The notes under the pieces were generated by a model. It was given only the letters and a program-made list of their open reading frames with translations. It had not been told where the DNA came from and did not search any database. Positions 1-7,710 of a stretch of DNA of 64,000 nucleotides are shown in pieces. A program made the translations under genes and the position numbers. Position 1 is the stretch's first letter. Each line of letters starts with the position of its first letter. This DNA is from Candidatus Borkfalkia stercoripullorum (GTDB lineage: Bacteria > Bacillota > Clostridia > Christensenellales > Borkfalkiaceae), in contig DWXC01000019.1 in assembly GCA_019119395.1 (NCBI GenBank), forward strand, positions 21,847 through 85,846, read 5' to 3'.

Positions 1-50
1 CCAGCTTCCCAAGCTGGTTCCCGCGGGTTCGATTCCCGTCTCCTGCTCCA
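1..50 (+). tRNA. tRNA-Gly (anticodon CCC), 3' part only
   Basis: The window opens inside the anticodon arm. The stem CCAGC/GCTGG closes the 7-base loop TTCCCAA, whose central triplet (bases 8-10) is CCC, decoding GGG glycine. A T-arm with the GGTTCGATTCC signature follows, then the acceptor 3' strand CTCCTGC, discriminator T and an encoded CCA (48-50). U73 is the usual bacterial tRNA-Gly discriminator. The 5' half (D-arm and acceptor 5' strand) lies outside the window, so identity rests on anticodon and discriminator. Confidence 0.9.
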
Positions 51-84
51 AAAATCGGCCGACATTCCCGTGTCGGCCGATTTT
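51..84 (+). terminator. Rho-independent terminator of the tRNA
   Basis: A perfect 14-bp inverted repeat (AAAATCGGCCGACA and its complement) with a 6-base loop begins directly after the CCA end. The stem ends in TTTT on the plus strand, as expected for termination of the tRNA transcript. Confidence 0.85.
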
Positions 85-257
85 CTTATGCAAAGCCGCG
101 CGCCCGGCATGCAAAAGCGCAGAACGCCGTTTCGCGGCCGATGCAAGCCGAACGCAATACAAGTCCCCCAAATCAGCCACACCCCTCCCGCGCCCATATC
201 TACCCGTCCTGCCGCAACGCTCTCCTCCGTACCCGACTTGTATGCCGTTGCCGGGCC

Positions 258-285
258 CATACGGTTTTGCCCGTATGAGTTTTTT
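258..285 (+). terminator. Terminator-like hairpin, plus strand
   Basis: Stem CATACGG / CCGTATG with a 6-base loop, followed by AG and six Ts. No coding gene precedes it on this strand after the tRNA terminator. Confidence 0.5.
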
Positions 286-349
286 CATCCCCGCGAAGGC
301 TTGAACCCAAAGTTTATTCCGCCTGCCGTGCAGGCGGCTGACAAAGCGC

Positions 350-376
350 CCGCCGTGAAACGGCGGCATTTTTTAT
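350..376 (+). terminator. Terminator-like hairpin, plus strand
   Basis: Stem CCGCCG / CGGCGG with loop TGAAA, followed by CATTTTTTAT. Its purpose is unclear because there is no plus-strand gene upstream. Confidence 0.45.
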
Positions 377-383
377 AAACAAA

Positions 384-416
384 CGCCGCGCTTCCGCAAA
401 AAGCGGAAGCGCGGCG
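384..416 (-). terminator. Terminator of the foldase lipoprotein gene
   Basis: A 14-bp perfect stem (CGCCGCGCTTCCGC and complement) with a 5-base loop lies 24 bp past the stop codon of the 440-2725 gene. On the minus strand it is followed by TTTGTTTAT. Confidence 0.75.
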
Positions 417-439
417 CAAATTTTGCCGTTGATTTAGCA

Positions 440-2725
440 TTACGCAATGCTTCTGAAATCTTCGTATCTGCTCTGATAGATCGTTACGTTCGCGTCGACG
501 TTGAGCAACTCCATGACCCTGGTGTTGATCTCATCCACATAGTTTGTGGTGACCTTATCTTTCATTGCTTGATAGAAATAATAGGAGAACGTGCCCTCTT
601 CGTTGCGCTGATCGTAATCAAAGCCTTCAGCGCCGTACACGTTGCCGGCGGGAAGCGTCATGCTGACGTACATGATGTGCCAGCCGTATTCGGTCGCAAC
701 GACGTAAACCGTGCCCGTGCCGTTCGCAACGGCCTGCTGTGCGGCATATTCGAACTCTGTGACGTATGAAGTGGAGTACCCTTCCGCCGCGATCGAATAA
801 CCGAGGTAAGTGTTGAGGCAACCCGTATCGGTGGAATAAGCGAACATCAGCTCGTTAAAGACAGAGATCGCGTTGTAAGAATCGCTGCCCTCTTTGAGAA
901 GGTCTGCCGCCGTCGTGTTTTTCAGCCCGTTCTCGACGCCGCCGACCGCGATGCTCCCTTTGTAGTAGATCATCTTTTCATAATCGTAAGCGAAGCCGTC
1001 GGGCGAGGAGGAAGAGATGAAATCACTTGCCGAACGGGTATAGAAATCCGTATCGTAGCCGTCCGTTCCGAAAGCGCCGTCACCCGCGAGGGTCAGATCG
1101 CCGTCGATAAAGTTGAGGTAGTCGTTGAACTCGTCGAGGAGCTGTTCGACGGAAACTTTGTTGGGGATAAGCGTGTAAACGCCGTCGCCGTCATCGTCGC
1201 TTACAGAACCGTTATAGGGATATTTGCCCGCGTAACGGTCGATGCCGTCATTCTTCGTGTAGCTGTCCTCGAAGAAGAGATAGGACGAGTTGGTGAAATT
1301 GTCCGACTTGAAATAATCGACGCCCGCCGTCCCGGTCTCGCTCGCGTCGTAACTGTAATCTTCCGAACCGTTGAACCAGGAAGAGCGCTGATCTGTGCCG
1401 CGCACGTTTTTAAGCATAGCGTTGCGCGCCGCATAGTAATCGGCACCCGTTCCGCTGTTCTGTACGGACGTGAGATACGCCGACTGCATCGAACTGAACG
1501 GGAGCAGGATATTGTAGACGAAGCCGTAACCGGAAGAAGGCGAGTACAGCACGAAAGAGGAATCGGACATGCTGTTCATCGTCGTCGTAAAGTCGGACGA
1601 AGAGCCGTCTTCGGCAGAGCCGGTCTGCGCCTCCAGCAAGAGGCTGTACTCCTTGTTCAGGTCGTTCTTCTCGCGCTGATTGGACATGTTCAGCGTAAGC
1701 GTATCGGAAAATTTATTGATCATCATCTGCTCGTAGTACGTTTTGAGTTCGAGCGAATAATAATTGAGCGCGGTGATGTCTGTGGGCGATTCGGATTCGT
1801 CTTTGAGGTAATTGCGGATCAGGGAATTGATAAACTGGTTATACGCCTTTTTCCTCGTGACGGGGGTAGACCCTTCGATCGTTTCGTATTCGCCGAGATC
1901 CTGATCGTAATTCGAACCGGTATAAACCTGATAGTCAAGCTCTCCGGTCTCCGTTTTGGGATAATAATTCTCATCCGTTTCGTTCGCCCCGGTCGGCGTA
2001 GCCCTGTCGGAAGAAGAATCGGAAGAAGAATTGCTCTCCGCGTTGATGATCGCCTCTTCGTTGGAGTCGATCGCATTGTTGATGGAGAGGCGGAGCTGGT
2101 ATTCCGCGAAATTCTTTTCGTCCTCCGTCAGGAAATAGCCGATCGACGCGATGGTCTGCGCATAGCCCGAAAGCCCTTCCTGATTTTTCGCTTCGAGATA
2201 CCCCGAAACGGTCAGGTCTTTCTTGACGCGGATGCCGTCAGTCCCCTCCACGGTTTCATAACCGTAATCGTCGAGGTTTTCCAGGACGTCGGGGCTCAGG
2301 CTGTCGCGGTCAACGACGATCTCGCCTTCGCTCAGATAATAGATCATCGCATACTGGACGATGATCTTGTTGCTGACAAGATTGTCCATGAGAGAATCGA
2401 ACGCTTCGGCATACGTGCTGCCGCCCGAAACCAAAGAGTAACCGTAGTTGATGAAGTACGCGAACAGGTCTCTTTTATAGATGTTTTCGGTCGTGATGAT
2501 CTCGGAAAGGGAATCGGTCACGGAAGACGACAGCGTATATTCGCCGAAAATCGTGTTGAACATGCTTTCGAGCGCGTCCGCATCGCCGCCGATGTTGACC
2601 TCGGCAACGACCTGTTCCATGTCCGCCCTGCTGTCGGTCTCGATAAGGTCGCAGCCGGAAAACATTCCCAGCCCGAACACCGCCGCAAGCAGGCAGCTTA
2701 TTGTTGTGATCAGTTTTTTCTTCAT
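440..2725 (-). CDS. Large PrsA/SurA-like peptidyl-prolyl isomerase lipoprotein
   Basis: This 761-aa protein begins with a lipoprotein signal peptide: a KKK n-region, a hydrophobic core and the lipobox FSGC, with Cys about residue 25. Acylation and anchoring outside the cytoplasmic membrane follow from that. Near the C-terminus, residues about 660-720 hold a parvulin-like segment with a YGWHIMYV strand, resembling the GYHII signature of PrsA/PpiC rotamases. PrsA proteins are usually about 300 aa, so the long Ser/Tyr/Asp-rich middle is unusual. The start has GGAG 8 bases upstream. A SurA-domain gene after pth-mfd is a common Clostridia arrangement and supports a foldase role for secreted proteins. 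Rotamase activity is inferred from a weak motif. Confidence 0.75.
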   Translation of the reverse strand: MKKKLITTISCLLAAVFGLGMFSGCDLIETDSRADMEQVVAEVNIGGDADALESMFNTIFGEYTLSSSVTDSLSEIITTENIYKRDLFAYFINYGYSLVSGGSTYAEAFDSLMDNLVSNKIIVQYAMIYYLSEGEIVVDRDSLSPDVLENLDDYGYETVEGTDGIRVKKDLTVSGYLEAKNQEGLSGYAQTIASIGYFLTEDEKNFAEYQLRLSINNAIDSNEEAIINAESNSSSDSSSDRATPTGANETDENYYPKTETGELDYQVYTGSNYDQDLGEYETIEGSTPVTRKKAYNQFINSLIRNYLKDESESPTDITALNYYSLELKTYYEQMMINKFSDTLTLNMSNQREKNDLNKEYSLLLEAQTGSAEDGSSSDFTTTMNSMSDSSFVLYSPSSGYGFVYNILLPFSSMQSAYLTSVQNSGTGADYYAARNAMLKNVRGTDQRSSWFNGSEDYSYDASETGTAGVDYFKSDNFTNSSYLFFEDSYTKNDGIDRYAGKYPYNGSVSDDDGDGVYTLIPNKVSVEQLLDEFNDYLNFIDGDLTLAGDGAFGTDGYDTDFYTRSASDFISSSSPDGFAYDYEKMIYYKGSIAVGGVENGLKNTTAADLLKEGSDSYNAISVFNELMFAYSTDTGCLNTYLGYSIAAEGYSTSYVTEFEYAAQQAVANGTGTVYVVATEYGWHIMYVSMTLPAGNVYGAEGFDYDQRNEEGTFSYYFYQAMKDKVTTNYVDEINTRVMELLNVDANVTIYQSRYEDFRSIA

Positions 2726-2764
2726 TGAAACTACTCCGAATACCGTTTAATCGCAATATATATA

Positions 2765-2793
2765 ATTATAGCTTATTTTGCGTATAATTGCAA
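2765..2793 (-). promoter_or_regulatory. Promoter of the foldase lipoprotein gene
   Basis: On the minus strand TTGCAA and TATAAT are separated by exactly 17 bp, about 40 bp before the start codon. The gene can therefore be transcribed independently of mfd. Confidence 0.75.
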
Positions 2794-2805
2794 TCGCTTT
2801 TCATG

Positions 2806-2832
2806 AAAAACTCGTTAAAATTTTGAGTTTTT
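2806..2832 (-). terminator. AT-rich hairpin after mfd
   Basis: AAAAACTC / GAGTTTTT with an AT-rich inner loop lies just after the mfd stop and ends in a T-run on both strands. It is a weak candidate for the pth-mfd terminator. Confidence 0.4.
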
Positions 2833-2849
2833 GAAAGGCTTTTGCCCGC

Positions 2850-5800
2850 TTAGGCGCTCTTTCCGCTCTCCGCGAAGCGCAGGAATTTCGTCATGCCCAA
2901 CATCACGTCGCGCGCGGACCGCGCGGCGGGAAACTCGATCGCGGGCGTCTTTGTCATATCCAGCCGCACGGAGGAGGCGAATTTATCGAGCGCGGAGGAA
3001 AGCCTTTTATCCGCAAGGGAATTCAAAGACGGCAGCTCCAGCCGCCCGCCCTTCGCGCTCACGGAAATTTTGCGGACGTTGAACTTGGCGGCATACGATT
3101 TGAGCACGGCGATGACGAGCAGGTTAAGGACTTCCTGCGGCATTTTGCCGTAATTCTCTTCCATGGAAAGGCAAACGCGCTTATAATCGCCGATACTGCG
3201 GATCTCGGCGATCTGTTTATAACAGTCCAGACGGGAGGCGCTCGCCTCAATGTATTTTTCGGGGATAAACGCGTCCGCGCGGATGTCGAGATCGGCGACC
3301 GTCTGCTCTTCGCCCGTAAGTTCCTCTTTGAGCAGTTTTGCGTACAGCTCGTACCCGACCTTGTCCATATGTCCGTGCTGTTCCCGTCCGAGAACGCTGC
3401 CGGCGCCGCGGATCTCCAAATCGCGCATGGCGATCTTGAACCCCGAGCCGAGTTCGGTAAATTCCATGATGGCCTGCAACCGCTTGCTCGCCGTTTCCGT
3501 CATCACCTTTTCGGGCTTGAACGTAAAGTAGGCGTGCGCGAGCGCGGAGCCGCGCCCCACCCTGCCGCGAAGCTGATAAAGTTGGGAGATGCCCAGCCTG
3601 TCCGCGTCGATGACGATGAGGGTATTCGCGCGGGGAAGATCGATGCCGTTTTCGATGATGGTCGTGGAGACGAGAATATCCGTTTCACCGCCGTAAAACT
3701 TCATGATCGAATTTTCCAGCACGGCTTTGTCCATTCTTCCGTGCGCGACGGAAATTTTGCCCTCGGGAACGATCTCGCCGATCTTGGCGGCAAAGGTAAA
3801 GATGCTTTCGACCCTGTTATACAATATAAATACCTGCCCGCCGCGCGAAAGTTCTCTTATGCACGCGTCGCGGATGAGCGTTTCCGTCTCCTCGACCACG
3901 TACGTCTGCACGGGCAGGCGTTCCGCGGGCGGCGTTTCGATGGTGCTGATGTCGCGTATGCCCGAAAGGGACATATGCAGGGTGCGCGGAATGGGCGTGG
4001 CCGTCATCGTGAGACAGTCGATGTCGCTCTTCATGTTTTTGATCTTTTCTTTGTGCTCGACGCCGAAGCGCTGTTCCTCGTCCAAAACGAGAAGCCCGAG
4101 GTCTTTGAACTTCACGTCGCCCGACAACAGCCTGTGCGTACCTATGATAAAGTCCACTTCCCCCCGCGAAAGGCGGGCGAGCGTCTTGTCCTGCTCGGCG
4201 GGGCTTTTGAAGCGGTTCAGAACCTCTATGTTCACCCCGAAATCGGCGAAGCGTTTGAGCGCCGTTTCATAGTGCTGCTGACAGAGAATGGTGTTCGGGC
4301 ACATGAGCGCGGCCTGTTTGCCGTTCAGCACGCAAAGGTACGCCGCGCGGAACGCGACTTCCGTTTTGCCGTAGCCGACGTCTCCGCACAGCAGCCTGTC
4401 CATCACCTTTTCCGAACACATGTCCGCCCTGATCTCGGCAAAGGAAGCGAGCTGGTCGGGCGTCTCCTCATACGGGAATGCGGATTCGAATTCCTGCATA
4501 AGTTCGTCGTACGGAGCAAACGCAAAACCCCGTTTTTCCGCGCGCTCGGCGTACAGTTTTCTGAGGTCGAACGCCATTTCTTTCAACGAGGCTTTGACCC
4601 TCTGTTTGACCTTTTCGAATTCCGCGCCGCCGATCTTGGAGAGCGACGGCGTTTCCTCGCCCATGTAGCGGGAGAGGATGTCCATCTGCTCGACGGGAAC
4701 GTACAGCACGTCTCCCCCGCGGTATTCGAGGGCGATGTATTCCTTCGTGCCGTCCGTCGTTTCGATCTTTTTCGTACCGACGATCTTACCGACGCCGTGC
4801 GTTTCGTGTACGGCGAAATCGCCGACCTCGGGAGAGGTGAACATATCGTTCCGCTTGCGGCGGATACGCTTTTTCGCGGGAGACTTGGTATACATGTCGC
4901 CCGTGCCGATGACGGCGAGCTTGCAATCGTGCAGGATCAGCCCGCGGTCAAGCTCCTCGTCCAGCACGGCGACCCCTTTGAGCATGGTCAGCTCCGCGGG
5001 GCATTGCGCGTAAGATATGCCCTCGTCCGAGAGCATCCCGCGCATTTTTTCCGCGCGGGAAGGGCTGCCGCAGTACAGCATGACGCGGTAACCGTTCGAT
5101 CGCCAGCTGCGGATATCGTTCGCAAGGTTGAGAAAGCTGTTCAGATACCGCCCCACGGGCGTGGAGTGCATGTTGTAAATTTTAAGCGGATCGAAAAAAT
5201 ACGTTTTGGACGCGAAAGACTGGAGCGCCGCGCATTGAAACTTTGCGATCTTTTCGGAAAACGCCCCGCGGGACAACAGCTGACCTTCGGAAAAGGGAAA
5301 AATCTCCCCGCCCTTTACGAGACGGTGAAAGCGCTCGGCATGCTCTTTGCAGAGCGCGTCGAGCCTGTCGGAAATGAGTTTTGTCTCGTCGAAAACATAC
5401 ACCGCGCCGCCGATGAATTCGTCGAAGGCCGCCGCGTTTTCCAGCACGGGCAGCAGGAAAGAAGCCCCGCCGAAAGGCGCGCCCCCTTCGAGCTTTGCGG
5501 AGATCTCCCCCGCGACCGCCGAGGCACGGTTGTACGCGGCGGCGTCCTTGAAGTCGGAAAGTTCGCCGAAGAGGATCTCCTTGACCCGCCTTTGCTCTCC
5601 CTCTTCGAAAAAAACGTCCGTGGCGGCACAGACGGAAAGTTCCTTCACGAGAGGCAGCCGCTCTCCCGTGATAAAATTATAAGGTTTGATCTTTTCCGCC
5701 GTGTCGCCGAAAAAGTCGACTCGGGCGGGATTTTCCGCATTCACGGGAAAAATATCGAGGATGTCTCCGCGCAGGGCGAACGCGCCCTTGCTTTCCACCG

Positions 5801-6272
5801 CGGCCGAACGGACATACCCCATCGCCGTCAAGCGGGACGCAAGCGAAGAAAAATCGACGTCCTCGCCCTCTTTCAGTTCAAGAACGGGCAGTTTTTTCGG
5901 GAAAATCTGCATGAGCGCTTCAACGTCCGCAACGATGCACTTTGCCCCGCGGGAAATTTCGTACAGGGCGTTCAGGCGGCGGAACAGCGCGTCTTTGGAA
6001 ACGGCGTCTTTATACAGCAGCACCTCGTCTTTGGCTGTGAGAAGCGCAGGCTGTTCGCCCGAAAACCCCGCGATCTCTTCCGCCGTGCGGGCGGCGGTCT
6101 GGGCGTTGTCGCACACGTAGACGAGCCGTTTTTCGAAGCATGTCGCCGCGATGAGGGCGCGGTGCGGCGCGGACACGCCGAAAACCGCCGTCGGCGTGCC
6201 GAGGCGGATATCGTTTGCAAGATCGAGCCAGTCGGCCCCCATGTTGTGCGGTGAAAAGAAATTTTTCGGCAT
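2850..6272 (-). CDS. mfd: Transcription-repair coupling factor Mfd
   Basis: Mfd (1140 aa, normal length) displaces stalled RNA polymerase at DNA lesions and recruits UvrA. The UvrB-like N-terminal module covers about the first 330 residues. A CarD-like RNA polymerase-interacting domain lies near 480-545 (VGDFAVHETHGVGKI). A RecG-like translocase follows, with Walker A GDVGYGKTE, the DEEQRFG box, the TATPIPRT motif and the QLRGRVGRG motif. The TRCF C-terminal domain ends the protein. The gene starts 16 bp after the pth stop, so pth and mfd are probably co-transcribed. Its SD is weak, which fits translation following pth. Confidence 0.97.
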   Translation of the reverse strand: MPKNFFSPHNMGADWLDLANDIRLGTPTAVFGVSAPHRALIAATCFEKRLVYVCDNAQTAARTAEEIAGFSGEQPALLTAKDEVLLYKDAVSKDALFRRLNALYEISRGAKCIVADVEALMQIFPKKLPVLELKEGEDVDFSSLASRLTAMGYVRSAAVESKGAFALRGDILDIFPVNAENPARVDFFGDTAEKIKPYNFITGERLPLVKELSVCAATDVFFEEGEQRRVKEILFGELSDFKDAAAYNRASAVAGEISAKLEGGAPFGGASFLLPVLENAAAFDEFIGGAVYVFDETKLISDRLDALCKEHAERFHRLVKGGEIFPFSEGQLLSRGAFSEKIAKFQCAALQSFASKTYFFDPLKIYNMHSTPVGRYLNSFLNLANDIRSWRSNGYRVMLYCGSPSRAEKMRGMLSDEGISYAQCPAELTMLKGVAVLDEELDRGLILHDCKLAVIGTGDMYTKSPAKKRIRRKRNDMFTSPEVGDFAVHETHGVGKIVGTKKIETTDGTKEYIALEYRGGDVLYVPVEQMDILSRYMGEETPSLSKIGGAEFEKVKQRVKASLKEMAFDLRKLYAERAEKRGFAFAPYDELMQEFESAFPYEETPDQLASFAEIRADMCSEKVMDRLLCGDVGYGKTEVAFRAAYLCVLNGKQAALMCPNTILCQQHYETALKRFADFGVNIEVLNRFKSPAEQDKTLARLSRGEVDFIIGTHRLLSGDVKFKDLGLLVLDEEQRFGVEHKEKIKNMKSDIDCLTMTATPIPRTLHMSLSGIRDISTIETPPAERLPVQTYVVEETETLIRDACIRELSRGGQVFILYNRVESIFTFAAKIGEIVPEGKISVAHGRMDKAVLENSIMKFYGGETDILVSTTIIENGIDLPRANTLIVIDADRLGISQLYQLRGRVGRGSALAHAYFTFKPEKVMTETASKRLQAIMEFTELGSGFKIAMRDLEIRGAGSVLGREQHGHMDKVGYELYAKLLKEELTGEEQTVADLDIRADAFIPEKYIEASASRLDCYKQIAEIRSIGDYKRVCLSMEENYGKMPQEVLNLLVIAVLKSYAAKFNVRKISVSAKGGRLELPSLNSLADKRLSSALDKFASSVRLDMTKTPAIEFPAARSARDVMLGMTKFLRFAESGKSA

Positions 6273-6288
6273 GGTCTTAACGCTGCGT

Positions 6289-6855
6289 TCAGTTTTTGTT
6301 GAACGCGCTCATGACGTGTTCGATGCCCTCTCCCCGCGCAAAGGCGATCGCCGCGTCCGCCGCGGCGGAACAGGCGTCGGCAAAGAGCGGGTAATCCTCC
6401 TTGCGGATATTGGCGAGGACATAATTGACGATGGGAATATTGACGTCGGGGTCTTTGATGCCGATGCGGATGCGCGGGAAATCCTGCGAGCCGATCTCGC
6501 CGATGATGCTGCGCATGCCGTTGTGCGTGCCCGCGCTGCCCGACGCACGAATGCGCAGTTTTCCCTTGGGAAGGTCGAAATCGTCATAAATGACGATCAT
6601 ATTCTCGGGCGGAAGTTTATACTTCGCGAGAAGTTGTTTGACCGCCCTGCCGCTCGCGTTCATATACGTGACGGGGCGCGCGAGAATGATCTTTTCTCCC
6701 CCGACGTGCGCTTCGGCAACGGAGGCTTCGCATTCCTTTTTTTTAAATTTTACGCCGAGTTTGTCGGCGGCTTCCCCTACGGCGAGAAAACCCATGTTGT
6801 GAAAGGTCGTCTCGTACTGTTTTTCGGGGTTGCCGAGACCTACGATGAGATACAT
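6289..6855 (-). CDS. pth: Peptidyl-tRNA hydrolase
   Basis: Pth (188 aa) cleaves the ester bond of peptidyl-tRNAs that drop off ribosomes, recycling the tRNA. The N-terminus MYLIVGLGNPEKQYE is the family hallmark. The catalytic His is in FHNMGF (usually RHNVG/NMGF), the catalytic Asp lies in IYDDFDLPKGKLR, and GTHNGMRSI is conserved. AAAGGA sits 6 bases before the ATG. It heads the pth-mfd pair and is separated from upstream prs by an 855-bp non-coding block. Confidence 0.97.
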   Translation of the reverse strand: MYLIVGLGNPEKQYETTFHNMGFLAVGEAADKLGVKFKKKECEASVAEAHVGGEKIILARPVTYMNASGRAVKQLLAKYKLPPENMIVIYDDFDLPKGKLRIRASGSAGTHNGMRSIIGEIGSQDFPRIRIGIKDPDVNIPIVNYVLANIRKEDYPLFADACSAAADAAIAFARGEGIEHVMSAFNKN

Positions 6856-6987
6856 AAAATTTCCTTTGCGCGGCTTTCAAATCCATTGTACGCGCGAACG
6901 CCGCGTTTTTTGCAAAACGCGGCACAAAAAGGTCTCACGCGTTTCTCGTGCAAAGGCACTGCGAAACGCCGTGATTTGAGAGACAAC

Positions 6988-7027
6988 CGCCGTTCGCCGA
7001 CGCGCGGGTCGGCTCTGCGGCGTTTTT
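6988..7027 (+). terminator. Plus-strand terminator-like hairpin in the prs-pth gap
   Basis: Nested stems CGCCG/CGGCG and GCCGAC/GTCGGC are followed immediately by TTTTT on the plus strand. No plus-strand gene precedes it, so it is either the 3' end of an unannotated small RNA or structure in the minus-strand pth leader. Confidence 0.45.
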
Positions 7028-7179
7028 CTCTCTGCGGCGTCGCGGCAAAATATTTTACGCAAGCATTTACAATGTTTGCAAATGCTTTGCTCTTATATAT
7101 TTGCCGCTCCTTATTTCCAAAAATCTCACACCGCTGCGCGCGTTGCGATTTTTGGAAGCCTTAATTTAAGGACTTTCCT

Positions 7180-7188
7180 ATTATAGCA
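7180..7188 (-). promoter_or_regulatory. Extended -10 promoter candidate for pth-mfd
   Basis: TGCTATAAT on the minus strand is a consensus extended -10. The -35 position is poor. Transcription from here would give a structured leader of about 320 nt before pth. Confidence 0.45.
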
Positions 7189-7216
7189 ATTTTCGCATTC
7201 ACTCTTTTTCGGCAAG

Positions 7217-7285
7217 CCGCAAGTATGCGGCAAATTGTGTGCGCTTTTTGAAAAGCGTGGTTTTCAAACGCGCCTTAAATTGTTT
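7217..7285. repeat. Direct repeat copy A (69 bp)
   Basis: It matches copy B (7407-7475) at 67 of 69 positions, offset 190 bp. The unit contains two hairpins: CCGCA-AGTA-TGCGG, then a longer one pairing GCGC..TTTGAAAA with TTTTCAAA..GCGC around GCGTGG. Similarity extends weakly upstream to a CGCATTCAC motif. Confidence 0.9.
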
Positions 7286-7349
7286 GGGTTCACGAAAAAT
7301 GATTTGAGCAGACAAATCATTTTTCCGTGATTTTTAGGGCTCTGCCCTC

Positions 7350-7392
7350 TGCGGCGCGCTTTTTGAGGGCACGCCATAACATGCGCGCCGCA
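7350..7392. repeat. Inverted repeat between the two direct-repeat copies
   Basis: TGCGGCGCGC (7350-7359) pairs perfectly with GCGCGCCGCA (7383-7392). Neither strand shows a terminator-like T-run after it. Confidence 0.6.
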
Positions 7393-7406
7393 TTCACCCG
7401 TTGAGA

Positions 7407-7475
7407 CCGCAGGTATGCGGCAAATTGTGTGCGCTTTTTGAAAAGCGTGGTTTTCAAACGCGCCTTAAATTATTT
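7407..7475. repeat. Direct repeat copy B (69 bp)
   Basis: Second copy of the hairpin-bearing repeat, with two substitutions relative to copy A. One falls in the loop of the first hairpin (AGTA to GGTA), leaving the stem intact. The other is near the 3' end. Confidence 0.9.
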
Positions 7476-7664
7476 AATACTAATTCGCGCAAGGGAAATC
7501 GCAATTTTCCGCAGCGCACCCCTATTTAGCAACGCTTTGCTTTACGGGAAGAGGGTGAATTTGCGCCCTTGCATATTATGTGTGCCCCTGAAAAGGGCGC
7601 AAAGAGCGGAGAAACCGTTGCCGAGCCGACCATTGGCGGCGAACAACGGTGTCGCCCTAAAACT

Positions 7665-7704
7665 CACGGAAAACCGCAGGCGTCAGCTCGCCGAGGTTTT
7701 CGTG
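7665..7704 (-). terminator. Terminator-like hairpin after prs
   Basis: On the minus strand CACGAAAACC pairs with GGTTTTCCGTG (one bulge), enclosing a GGCG/CGCC inner stem, 6 bases past the prs stop. AGTTTTA follows. The T-run is short, so termination may be partial. Confidence 0.55.
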
Positions 7705-7710
7705 AATGAT

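Larger units (their letters stand above)
85..439. other. Non-coding stretch with several terminator-like hairpins
   Basis: I see no convincing gene. The 102-aa ORF at 70-378 starts inside the tRNA terminator, has no SD and runs through two further hairpins. Plus-strand terminator-like hairpins lie at 258-285 (CATACGG/CCGTATG then AGTTTTTT) and 350-376 (CCGCCG/CGGCGG then CATTTTTT). A minus-strand terminator at 384-416 serves the next gene. Two plus-strand terminators with no annotated gene before them leave room for an unannotated small transcript. Confidence 0.5.
6856..7710. other. 855-bp hairpin-dense non-coding region between prs and pth
   Basis: No ORF here has an SD or family resemblance. 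The block holds a near-identical 69-bp direct repeat (7217-7285 and 7407-7475) and many inverted repeats: 6900-6923, 6931-6984, 6988-7027 (followed by TTTTT on plus), 7155-7178, 7291-7329, 7350-7392, about 7613-7651 and 7665-7704. An extended -10 on the minus strand (7180-7188) could start a leader of about 320 nt for pth-mfd. In Bacillus the ctc/rplY gene lies between prs and pth; here that slot is non-coding. Confidence 0.7.

Noticed and set aside
70-378. 102-aa ORF after the tRNA
   Set aside because: It begins inside the tRNA terminator, crosses two further hairpins and has no SD.
3369-6254. 961-aa plus-strand ORF antisense to mfd
   Set aside because: It lies opposite the unmistakable mfd gene, has the Arg/His/Gly-rich composition of a GC-skewed shadow frame and has no SD or family similarity.
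7217-7475. Possible CRISPR-like repeats
   Set aside because: Only two copies, 69 bp long with internal hairpins, 190 bp apart, no regular spacers and no cas genes.
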